NCBI GenBank assembly: GCA_028278135.1
Contig: JANQEW010000029.1
Location: 402,889-466,888 of the forward strand
Source: Rhodospirillales bacterium
GTDB lineage: Bacteria; Pseudomonadota; Alphaproteobacteria; Rhodospirillales; Rhodospirillaceae
Length of the DNA stretch: 64,000 nucleotides
Direction of reading: 5' to 3'
A model generated the notes under the pieces. That model was not told the origin of the DNA. It saw nothing but the letters and a program-made list of their open reading frames with translations, and searched no databases. Every line of letters starts with the position of its first letter. Position 1 is the stretch's first letter. Both the position numbers and the translations under genes were made by a program. Positions 1 to 9,073 of the stretch are shown piece after piece.

Positions 1-620
1 TTGCTGACATCCAACAGTACGTCCAGCTTTCTAATGGAGCACCACTAGAAATACATATTCAGAGAGAAACAACAGAGTTAATCCTTGTCATTACGCCAAG
101 TATTACAGAAAGAATGGATCATCTTGGTAATATACGGCGTGTGCCCGTTCTGGGAGTCACGATGAGTCCCAGCGAGCCAACTAGAATGCAGCGTCATACG
201 CCACTGTCTGCCTTGAAACAGGCGATACACGAGACATATGAAGTGACACGTACAGCCTTAATTGCGTTCGGACAAATGCTGATTGGCGCTCGCGATACTG
301 ATGAGCTGAGCGGTATTTTACGCATCGCTCATTTTTCTGGTTTAGCCGTGAAGGGCGGCGTTTCTATTGTCGTCACTTTCATTGCAATTCTGTCAATAAA
401 TTTGGGACTTGTGAATTTATTTCCAATACCTCTTTTGGATGGCGGTCATTTACTTTTCTATGCTGTTGAGGGTATAAGAAAGCGTCCATTAACTGAAAGG
501 ACGCAGGAATATGGATTACGGATAGGTCTGATGTTAGTGTTCGGTCTTGTGATCTTTGCAACTTGGAACGATCTCGTCCAGTTAGGGGTATGGGATTTTC
601 TCACCGGCTTAATATCGTAG
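1..620 (+). CDS. rseP: RseP-type site-2 protease, C-terminal part (5' end outside window)
   Basis: Inner-membrane zinc metalloprotease (S2P family) that in other proteobacteria cleaves transmembrane anti-sigma factors and cleared signal peptides. The reading frame is already open at the window edge (first full codon at base 3), so the N-terminal HExxH segment is missing. The visible part begins inside a PDZ domain, followed by two hydrophobic segments and the family LDG motif in the stretch NLFPIPLLDGGH. It ends 49 bp before bamA, the usual alphaproteobacterial order (dxr-cdsA-rseP-bamA). Family assignment is firm; the exact substrate is unknown. Confidence 0.93.
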   Translation, partial: ADIQQYVQLSNGAPLEIHIQRETTELILVITPSITERMDHLGNIRRVPVLGVTMSPSEPTRMQRHTPLSALKQAIHETYEVTRTALIAFGQMLIGARDTDELSGILRIAHFSGLAVKGGVSIVVTFIAILSINLGLVNLFPIPLLDGGHLLFYAVEGIRKRPLTERTQEYGLRIGLMLVFGLVIFATWNDLVQLGVWDFLTGLIS

Positions 621-669
621 ACTTCTCCTTTCAGAGGAAGGAGGGTCGGGGTCGGGTCCAGGCTGATAA

Positions 670-2988
670 ATGGGTGGACAGCGGGGTGCTGTGTGGTGGG
701 TTTTCGTGCGGATTCTGACACACGTTGGTCTCATGATGGCCTGCTGCTTTTGGGGGGGGATGTTTATTATTCCTGTCAGTGCTCTAGGATTTGCAACTTT
801 TGACAGAATCCTCGTTGAGGGGAATCGGCGGATTGAAACAGAGACGATTCGGTCGTATTTGCTTGTACAAGAAGGCAGTGCCGTGAGCACTGAGGATCTT
901 GATCTCTCGCTGAAAAATTTATTTGCCACTGGCTTATTCGCTGATGTGAGTTTTGACAGCCAAGAGAAGAGATTGGTGGTCAATGTAGTGGAAAATCCCA
1001 TGATTAATCGTATTGCCTTTGAAGGTAATCTACGCGTCAGGGATAGCGTGCTACACCAGGCCATTCGGCTCAGACCACGGACAGTATATAGCCGAACAAA
1101 AGTACAGAGAGATGTTCAGAATCTTCTTGGTATTTATCGGAGACGTGGTCGGTTTACAGCAACTATTGAACCAAAGATTATCCATAAGGAACAGAATAGG
1201 GTTGATTTGGTCTTCGAGATCAAAGAAGGCCATGTAACCTATATTAAGAGAATCAATTTCATAGGAAATTTTACATTTCAAGATAGTGTTCTTAAAAATA
1301 TTCTTATGACAAAAGAAAAAAGTTGGTATCGTACATTTTGTACTTCCTGTTTATTCAATTCTGAAATCATGTTATACGATGTAGAGACATTAAGACGTTT
1401 CTACTACAAAATGGGGTATGTTGATTTTAAGATTATTTCTGTATCTGCAGAGTTATCACTTGATCGTAAGAGTTTTTTTCTCTCTTTCATAATAGAGGAA
1501 GGAGAAAGGTACAAATATGATAATATAAATTATATTACAGATTTTATCTCTCTAAAAGATTTAGAAATATTACAATCTATTTTGTGTAAAAAAGATTCAT
1601 TCTACAATATTGAAGAAGTGGAAAAAAGTGTACATCAACTGACCAATACACTCAGTGCGATGGGGTACGAGCTCGTCTTAGCACAGCCGCTGCAGAAGAA
1701 AAATCGAGAGAGACGTGTTGTTGATATCACATACGAAATTCATGAGGGACCCCGCGTCTTTATCGAGCGTATTGACATCACGGGGAACAGCCGTACCCTG
1801 GACAAGGTTATCAGACGTGAGCTCCGTCTTGTGGAGGGGGATACCTTACATCCCGCGAGGTTGCGCAGGTCTGTACAAAGAATCGAGAACCTGGATTTTT
1901 TCGAAAAGGTTGATATTCACCATATCCTCTCAGAAACTGCCTCTGACCGCGCCTTGGTCAAGGTTAACGTTGAAGAAAAATCGACAGGTGAACTGTCGTT
2001 TGGCGTTGGGTGGTCTACGACGACCGGTGCGATGGTGGAAATGGGTGTACGTGAACGTAATCTGCTCGGTCGCGGTCAGGATTTTTATACGGCAGTTACC
2101 TTGGGGCAAAGACGTGCACAGATAGATTTGAGCTTCACAGAGCCGTACTTTTTAGATAATGAATTGGTTGCGGGTATTGATGTTTTTGCTATTCAGAAGG
2201 ACTTACAGAGGGAAAGTTCTTTCAATTCTCGTACAATAGGAAGTACGCTTCGTCTTGGATTCAACTATAATGAATTATGGCAGCATCATTTTAATTATAC
2301 TCTCAAGCGAGACGACATTATACACGTAAAAGCTGCTGCATCGTCTGCCATAAAGCGGCAGGTAGGGACGGCTGTTCAGTCCTCTGTGGGTCAGAGCATT
2401 ACTTATGATACACGCGACAGTCGTATTCATCCTACAGAAGGACATGTTGTTCGTCTGAGTAACGACATTGCTGGCTTAGGTGGCACGGATCAGTTCTTAC
2501 GGACTAATCTTAGCGTGGCTCAGTATTTTTCTTTTGCTAGTCGATTGGTGCTGAAGTTGAGCGCTGAGGCCGGTCATATTGTAGGTCTAGGCAAGGATAT
2601 TCGGATCGGCCAGCGATATTTCCTGGGTGGTGATAATCTTCGTGGGTTTAGAGCGGCTGGCATTGGGCCACGCGACAGGGTGACGAAAGATGCTTTAGGC
2701 GGTAACTGGTTGGCCGTCGGTACGGTGGAAATGACTTTTCCACTGGGACTGCCGGATGCCTTGGGTGTCAAGGGTAAGGTTTTTTCTGATTTCGGAACAT
2801 TGGGTTCGTTTAGCGGACTGCGGTCTGATCGGGTTCATGAAGCGACAACGATGCGCGTTTCCGCAGGGGCTGGGGTGACGTGGAAATCTCCCGTTGGCCC
2901 ACTCAGTCTTGACCTGAGTCTTCCCCTTAAGAGGGAGCCCTTCGACCAAACAGAAGTTTTCCGTTTCAATTTTGGAACGAGGTTCTAG
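670..2988 (+). CDS. bamA: Outer membrane protein assembly factor BamA
   Basis: Central Omp85 subunit of the BAM complex, which folds beta-barrel proteins into the outer membrane. The 772-residue product has a hydrophobic signal peptide (about residues 1-39), five POTRA repeats (about 40-390) and a C-terminal 16-strand barrel. The barrel carries the L6 lid motif LRGF at 657-660, and the protein ends in Phe, as expected of a BAM substrate. Codons for about residues 195-325 (POTRA 3-4) are much more AT-rich and rich in Lys, Ile, Asn, Tyr and Phe than the rest. Other ATG codons lie inside the signal peptide, so the exact start is uncertain. It is followed directly by skp. Confidence 0.97.
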   Translation: MGGQRGAVWWVFVRILTHVGLMMACCFWGGMFIIPVSALGFATFDRILVEGNRRIETETIRSYLLVQEGSAVSTEDLDLSLKNLFATGLFADVSFDSQEKRLVVNVVENPMINRIAFEGNLRVRDSVLHQAIRLRPRTVYSRTKVQRDVQNLLGIYRRRGRFTATIEPKIIHKEQNRVDLVFEIKEGHVTYIKRINFIGNFTFQDSVLKNILMTKEKSWYRTFCTSCLFNSEIMLYDVETLRRFYYKMGYVDFKIISVSAELSLDRKSFFLSFIIEEGERYKYDNINYITDFISLKDLEILQSILCKKDSFYNIEEVEKSVHQLTNTLSAMGYELVLAQPLQKKNRERRVVDITYEIHEGPRVFIERIDITGNSRTLDKVIRRELRLVEGDTLHPARLRRSVQRIENLDFFEKVDIHHILSETASDRALVKVNVEEKSTGELSFGVGWSTTTGAMVEMGVRERNLLGRGQDFYTAVTLGQRRAQIDLSFTEPYFLDNELVAGIDVFAIQKDLQRESSFNSRTIGSTLRLGFNYNELWQHHFNYTLKRDDIIHVKAAASSAIKRQVGTAVQSSVGQSITYDTRDSRIHPTEGHVVRLSNDIAGLGGTDQFLRTNLSVAQYFSFASRLVLKLSAEAGHIVGLGKDIRIGQRYFLGGDNLRGFRAAGIGPRDRVTKDALGGNWLAVGTVEMTFPLGLPDALGVKGKVFSDFGTLGSFSGLRSDRVHEATTMRVSAGAGVTWKSPVGPLSLDLSLPLKREPFDQTEVFRFNFGTRF

Positions 2989-2998
2989 GGTGTGTTTT

Positions 2999-3574
2999 GT
3001 GAAAATAATTGTAAAAGTTGTAATTTTACTCTCAATTAACTTACTAAAAGTAATAACATGTACAGCAGAAGAGCAGGGAGTTGTGATAGGGGTGATTGAT
3101 ATTCCTCGTCTCATTCGCGAATCTGATGCTGGCAAGATGGTGTTGGAACAGAGACAGAAGTACTTGACCCAATTCCAAGGCGCGACCCGCAAGGAAGAGA
3201 AAACATTGAACGAGGCGGACAGGGAGCTGGTACGCCAACGGACGCTCCTCTCGCCTGAGGTGCTGGCTGAAAAACAGGGAGCTTTTCGTAGAAGTCTTGC
3301 TGAATTTCAGCGAAAAGTTGAATACCGACGTCGCAATCTCGATTATTCTGTTGGTGCGGCGTTAGGCCAGATTGAGAAAAAGATCGTGGAGTTAGTCCAG
3401 GGAGTCGCAAGGGAACGAAGTATAAATTTGGTGCTGTCACAGACACAAGTCTACATGTTTGAACCACGCTTTGATATAACAGATGCGGTGATGGAGGGGC
3501 TCAACGCAACCCTGCCAAAGGTGGTTATGCAGGATCCTTTGAAAATATCGGGGAAACGTAGTTCTGCAGAGTAG
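2999..3574 (+). CDS. skp: Skp/OmpH-like periplasmic chaperone
   Basis: Periplasmic holdase that keeps unfolded outer-membrane proteins soluble on the way to BamA. The 191-residue product has a hydrophobic N-terminal signal segment ending near Cys-Thr-Ala, then the OmpH fold with a long charged, helix-forming middle (about residues 45-130) typical of the Skp tentacles. I chose the GTG start because AGGG lies 8 bases upstream; an in-frame TTG further upstream would overlap bamA without a ribosome site. Gene order bamA-skp-lpxD is the classical one. Confidence 0.9.
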   Translation: MKIIVKVVILLSINLLKVITCTAEEQGVVIGVIDIPRLIRESDAGKMVLEQRQKYLTQFQGATRKEEKTLNEADRELVRQRTLLSPEVLAEKQGAFRRSLAEFQRKVEYRRRNLDYSVGAALGQIEKKIVELVQGVARERSINLVLSQTQVYMFEPRFDITDAVMEGLNATLPKVVMQDPLKISGKRSSAE

Positions 3575-3584
3575 TGACGGACCC

Positions 3585-4622
3585 ATGGCAGATCCTCGTT
3601 TCTTTACAGTAGCTGGTCCTTTTCCCTTAAGTAAGCTTGCCCGCATCAGCGATGGTGAATTGGGGCCTGGGGCGGATCCAGCGCGACTCGTGCACGATGT
3701 GGCCCCTTTAGAAGCAGCAGGCCCTAACGAAATAAGTTTTATAGATAACCGTAAGTATCTGACAACATTTTTCGCAAGCAGAGCAGGGGCCTGTATTGTG
3801 CCACCTGAACTCGCGAGGCGTGCACCCCCCGAAATGGCGCTGCTGTTGACGACAGAACCATATAGGGGATACGCCTTGATCGCACAGGCTTTTCATCCGA
3901 ATCCGACACCCTCTGGTGTTGTCGATCCGCGCGCTGTGATTGACCCATCAGCCAGCTTGGGGGACGGGACAGAGGTGGTGGCTGGTGCTGTCATTGGGCC
4001 GCGCGTTGAAATTGGCAAAAGATGTCTGATTGACGCTAATGCTGTCATAGGACTCGGCGTTGTTATTGGTGATGATTGTATGGTGGGTGCCCATGTCTCA
4101 TTGTCTCACTGTCGCATTGGCCATCGTGTTGTGATTTATCCCGGCGCGCGTCTTGGGCAAGACGGTTTCGGCTTTGCGATCAGTCGCAAAGGCTTCACAA
4201 GTGTCCCACAACTTGGTCGCGTGATTGTTGGCGATGATGTTGAAATTGGTGCCAACACCACTATTGACCGTGGCGCGGGACCGGATACGGTTATTGGCAA
4301 CGGGTGCAGAATTGATAATTTGGTCCAGATTGGGCACAACGTACAGCTAGGGCAAGGTTGCGTGGTTGTCGCTCAAGTTGGCATTTCCGGCAGCACAAGG
4401 GTTGGAGATTCTGTCATGATAGGTGGACAAGCCGGTCTGACAGGGCATCTATGCATCGGCACCAGGGCGCGTATCGGTGCACAGGCGGGTGTGATGCGTG
4501 ATGTTGCCGCTGACACGACAGTGATTGGTAGTCCGGCCTTACAAGCACGGGATTATTGGCGACAGATAGTGGTTCTTAAACAGATGGTCAGGCGTAGCAA
4601 GGTCAAAGAACCAGAAGCATGA
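3585..4622 (+). CDS. lpxD: UDP-3-O-(3-hydroxyacyl)glucosamine N-acyltransferase LpxD
   Basis: Third enzyme of lipid A synthesis; it transfers a 3-hydroxyacyl chain from ACP to the 2-amino group of UDP-3-O-acylglucosamine in the cytoplasm. The 345-residue protein has the N-terminal uridine-binding domain (about 1-105), then a long left-handed beta helix of hexapeptide repeats. The catalytic His is His251 in IGHN. A C-terminal helix ends the protein, and length is normal. The gene begins 10 bases after the skp stop and leads the lpxD-fabZ-lpxA-lpxI operon. Confidence 0.97.
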   Translation: MADPRFFTVAGPFPLSKLARISDGELGPGADPARLVHDVAPLEAAGPNEISFIDNRKYLTTFFASRAGACIVPPELARRAPPEMALLLTTEPYRGYALIAQAFHPNPTPSGVVDPRAVIDPSASLGDGTEVVAGAVIGPRVEIGKRCLIDANAVIGLGVVIGDDCMVGAHVSLSHCRIGHRVVIYPGARLGQDGFGFAISRKGFTSVPQLGRVIVGDDVEIGANTTIDRGAGPDTVIGNGCRIDNLVQIGHNVQLGQGCVVVAQVGISGSTRVGDSVMIGGQAGLTGHLCIGTRARIGAQAGVMRDVAADTTVIGSPALQARDYWRQIVVLKQMVRRSKVKEPEA

Positions 4623-4637
4623 CGAGGCTGGCGGCGG

Positions 4638-5096
4638 ATGGACACGACGGCACAAGGCAAGATAATCGACATTCATCGAGTCATGCAGATGATTCCGCAT
4701 CGCTATCCCTTTCTGATGGTAGATCGGGTAGTCAACGTGGTGCCGAATGTCAGCGCTGTTGGTATCAAGAATGTGTCGATCAATGAGCCATACTTCCAAG
4801 GGCATTTCCCAGTTCATCCCATTATGCCAGGAGTTCTGATAATAGAAACCATGGCCCAGACAGCAGCCGTATTAGTTGTAGAAACACTTGGTGAACAGGC
4901 TAGGGGTAAGCTAGTCTATTTCATGAGTGTGGAATCTGCCCGTTTCCGCAAGCCAGTCATCCCAGGCGATCGTTTGTTTCTGAACGTCTTTAAGGAACGC
5001 AGTCGTGGCAATGTATGGAAGTTCCGGGCTGAGGCAAAAGTGGAAGAGATTCTCGTTGCTGATGCAACATATGTTGCCATGATTACGGAGCGCTGA
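4638..5096 (+). CDS. fabZ: 3-hydroxyacyl-[ACP] dehydratase FabZ
   Basis: Hot-dog fold dehydratase of type II fatty-acid synthesis that converts (3R)-hydroxyacyl-ACP to trans-2-enoyl-ACP. The 152-residue sequence has the HRYPFLMVDR signature (21-30), and the catalytic pair His56 (GHFP) and Glu70 (IIET). It sits between lpxD and lpxA, so lipid A and membrane fatty-acid synthesis share the 3-hydroxyacyl-ACP pool. The TGA stop overlaps the lpxA ATG by one base (TGATG), implying translational coupling. Confidence 0.97.
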   Translation: MDTTAQGKIIDIHRVMQMIPHRYPFLMVDRVVNVVPNVSAVGIKNVSINEPYFQGHFPVHPIMPGVLIIETMAQTAAVLVVETLGEQARGKLVYFMSVESARFRKPVIPGDRLFLNVFKERSRGNVWKFRAEAKVEEILVADATYVAMITER

Positions 5097-5896
5097 TGGC
5101 CAACGTTCATTCTTCCGCCATCGTTGATTCTAGAGCGCGGATAGGGTCAGGAGTCCGGATTGGCCCTTTTTGTGTTGTTGGGGCAGAAGTAGAAATCAGT
5201 GCGGGTGTTGAGCTGGTCTCGCATGTTGTTGTTGCCGGTCGTACAGTACTTGGTGAGGGGACTCGTGTTTTTCCATTCGTTTCCCTTGGCCATCAGCCGC
5301 AAGATCTGAAGTATCGTGGGGAATCTTCAACTCTTATCATCGGTCGAAATAACGTTATCCGTGAACATGTGACTATGAATCCCGGTACAAAAGGTGGGGG
5401 CATGGCAACCCGGGTTGGTGACAACTGCTTGTTCATGGTCGGTGTACACATCGCCCACGATTGCATTGTGCATGATTACGTCATCATGGCGAACAATGTG
5501 ACTCTCGCAGGCCATGTACAGGTAGGTGCGTGGGCTGTGCTAGGGGGGCTATCAGCCATTCATCAGTTTGTCCGTATCGGACGCCATGCCATGGTAGGTG
5601 GTATGTCCGGCGTGGAAAGCGATGTCATTCCCTATGGTTCTGTACTTGGGAACAGAGCCCGCCTGTTTGGTCTCAACATCGTTGGGCTCAAGCGGCGGGA
5701 ATTCTCTCGTGAAGATATACAGGCCTTGCGTACAGCCTACAGACTTCTGTTTGCACAGGAGGGTACCATGCAGGAAAGACTAGTTGATGTTGCGAGTCTC
5801 TTTAGTCATAACAAAGCTGTTATGGAGATAGTTGAATTTATACGTGCTGACTCTAGTCGTGCTATCTGCCAGCCTAGGACGGGCAATGGTCCTTAA
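5096..5896 (+). CDS. lpxA: UDP-N-acetylglucosamine acyltransferase LpxA
   Basis: First enzyme of lipid A synthesis; it adds a 3-hydroxyacyl chain from ACP to the 3-OH of UDP-GlcNAc. The 266-residue product is a left-handed beta helix of hexapeptide repeats with the His-rich active-site stretch (VHIAHDCIVH) and the usual C-terminal helical domain. Overlapping start and stop codons join it to fabZ upstream and to lpxI downstream (TAATG), so translation is probably coupled. Confidence 0.97.
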   Translation: MANVHSSAIVDSRARIGSGVRIGPFCVVGAEVEISAGVELVSHVVVAGRTVLGEGTRVFPFVSLGHQPQDLKYRGESSTLIIGRNNVIREHVTMNPGTKGGGMATRVGDNCLFMVGVHIAHDCIVHDYVIMANNVTLAGHVQVGAWAVLGGLSAIHQFVRIGRHAMVGGMSGVESDVIPYGSVLGNRARLFGLNIVGLKRREFSREDIQALRTAYRLLFAQEGTMQERLVDVASLFSHNKAVMEIVEFIRADSSRAICQPRTGNGP

Positions 5897-6729
5897 TGTC
5901 CCCCTCTTCCAAAAAAGAAGTGCTTGGTTTAGTAGCTGGATCTGGAAATTTGCCCTTTATGGTAATAGAAGCCTGTCGTGTGACAGGAAGGTTGCTGTTT
6001 GTATTAGCCCTACGGGGGCATACTGATCCTGCGTTAGTACGTGAAGTCCCGCATGCCTGGATTCGTCTGGGTGCCATGGGGTACGGCTTGGGACTGCTGC
6101 ACCGGGCCGGAGTCCGCGAAGTCGTGCTTACGGGAGCTATTCGCCGCCCTAGTTTGTGGGAATTGCAACATGACAGGTGCACGATGGCCTTTCTTGCGAA
6201 TCTCCAAGCTTTGGGAGATGGTGGCGCACTGAAAGTCGTGATTCAGGCATTGGAAGCAGAGGGGTTCCGTATTGTTGGGGTTGAAGACGTGGTAAAAGAT
6301 CTTGTTGCCCCCCTTGGGCTTTACGGGGAGTGTACACCGGATGAACAAGCATGGGCTGATATACGACACGGAGTCAAGATCGCCCGCGCAATAGGCACTC
6401 TTGATATCGGCCAAGGTGCGGTCGTACAACAGGGGAGAGTACTAGCAGTAGAAGCTGCGGAAGGCACAGACGCTATGCTCGCACGCTGTCGGACATTAGC
6501 CCACCAAGAGCCTGGAGGTGTGCTTGTAAAAATCTGTAAGCCCGGCCAGGAACGTCGGGCAGATCTTCCAACGATAGGTACAACAACACTCGACAACGTG
6601 GCGGCGGCTGGCTTGCGTGGAATTGCCATCGAGGCTGGGGGCACGCTTATCGTCAATAGACACGCTGTGATAGCACAAGCCAATAGACTATGTCTGTTCA
6701 TTATCGGCATTAATCCAGGAGCTTTGTAG
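5896..6729 (+). CDS. lpxI: UDP-2,3-diacylglucosamine pyrophosphatase LpxI (DUF1009)
   Basis: Hydrolyses UDP-2,3-diacylglucosamine to lipid X and UMP; LpxI replaces LpxH in alphaproteobacteria. The 277-residue protein begins with the LGLVAGSGNLP signature of the N-terminal domain and carries the conserved LTGAIRRP stretch near residue 75. The start overlaps the lpxA stop. lpxB, which uses the product, normally follows in the same direction; here it lies next door but in convergent orientation. Confidence 0.95.
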   Translation: MSPSSKKEVLGLVAGSGNLPFMVIEACRVTGRLLFVLALRGHTDPALVREVPHAWIRLGAMGYGLGLLHRAGVREVVLTGAIRRPSLWELQHDRCTMAFLANLQALGDGGALKVVIQALEAEGFRIVGVEDVVKDLVAPLGLYGECTPDEQAWADIRHGVKIARAIGTLDIGQGAVVQQGRVLAVEAAEGTDAMLARCRTLAHQEPGGVLVKICKPGQERRADLPTIGTTTLDNVAAAGLRGIAIEAGGTLIVNRHAVIAQANRLCLFIIGINPGAL

Positions 6730-6782
6730 CCTTCACTCCTCTGACAACCTTGTGGGACTGTTCCCGGCTTCTGGGCCAGAAA

Positions 6783-6826
6783 AGTGTTTTCATTTAAAGT
6801 ATTTAGTGTTTTCATTTAAAGTATTT
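6783..6826. repeat. Exact 22-bp tandem duplication between lpxI and lpxB
   Basis: Two perfect 22-bp copies lie back to back (6783-6804 and 6805-6826). The lpxB stop codon on the minus strand (6825-6827) is formed at the edge of the second copy. The spacer otherwise holds only a weak hairpin near 6762-6775 that might act as a terminator. Confidence 0.95.
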
Positions 6827-8039
6827 AAAGACGAGTCAAGGCACGTCGCTGTCGAGAAAACCCGGTCAGTCCGGAATCAGCACAGTCCAGAATCAGCCGG
6901 GCCGCACGGACGCTTGGTGAAGGGCTAGAAGGTCCTCCGCCGAGCGGCCGTATGAGTTCACGGAACGCAACGCGTTGTATGGCCCTGGCGGTTACGTCCT
7001 CTAGTAATTGTTCTACAGCAGCTGCTAAGTGTAATGGCTGGCATTGTTCCTGTAAAAGTTCAGGAACCACAGGGCGATTCAGTAGCAGATTGACAAGACT
7101 AATATACTGAACATAGCTTAAACGACGGAAAAGCCAGGCTGAAAGGGGTGTGACTTTGTATGTGACGATCATTGGCAGGCTCGCTAGCGCCAACTCTAGT
7201 ACAACAGTGCCAGCGGCTGTGAGGGCAACGTCAGCCGCAGCGAAAGCATCGTATTTATCTCGTATTGTGTGGACGACATGTACGGGGACAGGCCAGTGCA
7301 ACACCGCTGCCGTAACAGACGCCGCGACTGCTGTAATAGTTGGGACAACCACTTGTATATTTGGCCGTTTATACGATAGTTGCTGGACAGTTGCAGAGAG
7401 CACAGGTAATAATCGATTCATCTCGCTGTAACGGCTGCCGGGTAACACACACAAAAGTGGCGCTCTTGCCGGAAGAGAGTAACGGGTCCGGAAAGCGGAA
7501 CCATCCCCATCCTTCATCCGACTCTCGATGATTGGGTGTCCAACACAAACGGCTGGTACGCCGGCTCGCGTGAAATACCCTGGTTCGTGGGAGAACAGAG
7601 TCATCAGATAGTCAACAGAGCCCGCTAAATCTCGCGCTCGCTTCTTATGCCATACCCAGACCATGGGGGCAACATAATGGATTTGCGTAACGGGAAGCCG
7701 AAGAGCACGTAGCGCTTTGTGAATACGACCAGTAAAGCCCCAAGAATCAATCGTCACTAAAACGGCAGGACGACAGCGCATAATGTCAGCTACTGTCTCT
7801 CTTACCCGCTGCAGTACTTTTGGTATTTTGGGCAGCACTTCCCATAGGCCTATGATGGCAATGTCCGCCATATTAAACAGACTAGACAACCCCTCACGCG
7901 CCATCTGCTCCCCACCGACACCAGCAAAACGGATCGGCCCTTTACTTAAATCTCGCAGAGCAACCATCAATTGCGCTCCAAGAGTGTCTCCTGATGGTTC
8001 TCCCGCAACTATATAAAACAGCGGCCCAACATCCGTCAT
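6825..8039 (-). CDS. lpxB: Lipid-A-disaccharide synthase LpxB
   Basis: GT19 glycosyltransferase that condenses UDP-2,3-diacylglucosamine with lipid X to form the lipid A disaccharide at the inner membrane. The 404-residue product opens with the AGEPSGD motif near residue 12 and has the later family stretches VLPGSR and AAGTVVLE. I start at the ATG directly before this conserved N-terminus; an in-frame extension upstream would run through a 16-bp tandem duplication and looks non-coding. It faces lpxI instead of following it, so it needs its own promoter, which marks a local inversion. Confidence 0.93.
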   Translation of the reverse strand: MTDVGPLFYIVAGEPSGDTLGAQLMVALRDLSKGPIRFAGVGGEQMAREGLSSLFNMADIAIIGLWEVLPKIPKVLQRVRETVADIMRCRPAVLVTIDSWGFTGRIHKALRALRLPVTQIHYVAPMVWVWHKKRARDLAGSVDYLMTLFSHEPGYFTRAGVPAVCVGHPIIESRMKDGDGSAFRTRYSLPARAPLLCVLPGSRYSEMNRLLPVLSATVQQLSYKRPNIQVVVPTITAVAASVTAAVLHWPVPVHVVHTIRDKYDAFAAADVALTAAGTVVLELALASLPMIVTYKVTPLSAWLFRRLSYVQYISLVNLLLNRPVVPELLQEQCQPLHLAAAVEQLLEDVTARAIQRVAFRELIRPLGGGPSSPSPSVRAARLILDCADSGLTGFSRQRRALTRL

Positions 8040-8043
8040 GTCA

Positions 8044-8075
8044 TCTGACCACTTTCTCTTCTGACCACTTTCTCT
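8044..8075. repeat. Exact 16-bp tandem duplication upstream of lpxB
   Basis: Two perfect 16-bp copies (8044-8059 and 8060-8075) lie immediately 5' of the lpxB start on the minus strand, where the ribosome-binding region would be. The duplication pushes any older upstream signal away from the start codon. Confidence 0.93.
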
Positions 8076-8114
8076 CATGTGTTGCTTCTGCAACGTCCAG
8101 ACTGTCTATCAATC

Positions 8115-8191
8115 TGGCCTCCCCGACAGGATTTGAACCTGCGACCTACAGATTAGGAATCTGCCGCTCTATCCTGCTGAGCTACGGGGAG
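8115..8191 (-). tRNA. tRNA-Arg (anticodon CCT)
   Basis: Read on the minus strand it folds as a full cloverleaf: 7-bp acceptor CTCCCCG/CGGGGAG, D arm GCTC/GAGC, anticodon stem GCAGA/TCTGT closing loop TTCCTAA, T arm with TTCAAAT, discriminator G and an encoded CCA. Anticodon CCT decodes AGG as arginine. The gene is 74 nt plus CCA and lies upstream of lpxB on the same strand. Confidence 0.97.
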
Positions 8192-8474
8192 CAAGGAAGG
8201 CTCAATGTGCACAGGATTCCCCAAAAATGAATGGGGAGAAACTCTAGCGGCTTAGCACCCTCCATACCGCTATTCCATCAGCGAGTCCATCATCATCATA
8301 TACGGCCGGCAAGACCGCAGGGGGAGACATGTGGAAAAAGACACCACCGCGAGCTGCCATGGGCGAGCATACACTCTCTCTTCTCCACCTACACCCAAAA
8401 GCTTAGTCAAGGGAAGAATTCTCTTCACGCACGATTCATGGTCAGGTGAAGAAGAGCAGCCCCCCCCCTTTTCG

Positions 8475-8852
8475 TTAGTTATTGAGTGCCCCGTGATTGA
8501 CCCAGCGACGCAATATATCTATTTCACAAGATGTCAACTTTTTACCCTTGTGCGGCATTAACAACCTTGGATTAGTCCGACCTTCAACAAGGACATTCAG
8601 ATTGCTGAGCATCGCATTGCCTGGAATCACGACGGGACCATACTTTGTGCCCTTCATCAAGCCCTCATAGGTGCGCAGATCGAGTCCACTCTTAGCATAG
8701 CCTTCGCTATCTGGTTGATGACATTCAACGCAGCGCAACTTTAAAATAGGCATTACATCGTCGGCGAAACGTACGGGTTCAGCCAGTACGGTTGTTGGCA
8801 GCAGCATAGCACAGGCCAAGAAAGGCACAAGAAAACCGGACAGAAGAGTCAT
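8475..8852 (-). CDS. Small exported monohaem c-type cytochrome (planctomycete-type cytochrome C domain)
   Basis: The 125-residue product has a signal peptide (hydrophobic 4-22, Ala cleavage near 24), then one CxxCH haem-binding site (Cys41, Cys44, His45) and a plausible sixth ligand Met99 in LLMPHKG. The pattern (SGLDLRT, GP.V.PGNA, late MP, IDILRRWVNHGA) matches the PSCyt1 family, normally a domain within much larger planctomycete proteins. Here it stands alone. It probably carries electrons in the periplasm; partners are not visible. It lies downstream of purH on the same strand. Confidence 0.85.
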   Translation of the reverse strand: MTLLSGFLVPFLACAMLLPTTVLAEPVRFADDVMPILKLRCVECHQPDSEGYAKSGLDLRTYEGLMKGTKYGPVVIPGNAMLSNLNVLVEGRTNPRLLMPHKGKKLTSCEIDILRRWVNHGALNN

Positions 8853-8940
8853 TTACGACCTCTCTATGTAACAACAATCGCAGACACTCAACGCGCACCA
8901 CACGATCATCTTACGCCAGGCCATGGCTGTTTCACAATAT

Positions 8941-9044
8941 GCCAGCCTGCCTCGCAGGGCAATTGCATAAAAGCAATACGTTTCTGCAGAGAGAGAGTCT
9001 CATGTACTCAGACTTTCAGGATCGCTACCCCTGAGTACGAGACT
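8941..9044 (-). other. Run of three stem-loops between purH and the cytochrome gene
   Basis: Three consecutive inverted repeats are visible: GCCTGC/GCAGGG near 8945-8959, ATTGC/GCAAT at 8962-8977, and a larger hairpin 8996-9044 made of AGTCTC/GAGACT and GTACTCAG/CTGAGTAC with a 2-nt bulge. There is no T-run, so this is not a classical intrinsic terminator. It may protect the purH mRNA end or be a small RNA. Strand is assumed from the flanking genes. Confidence 0.5.
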
Positions 9045-9073
9045 GACGGGCTTACGGGATTGGCATCAATCAG

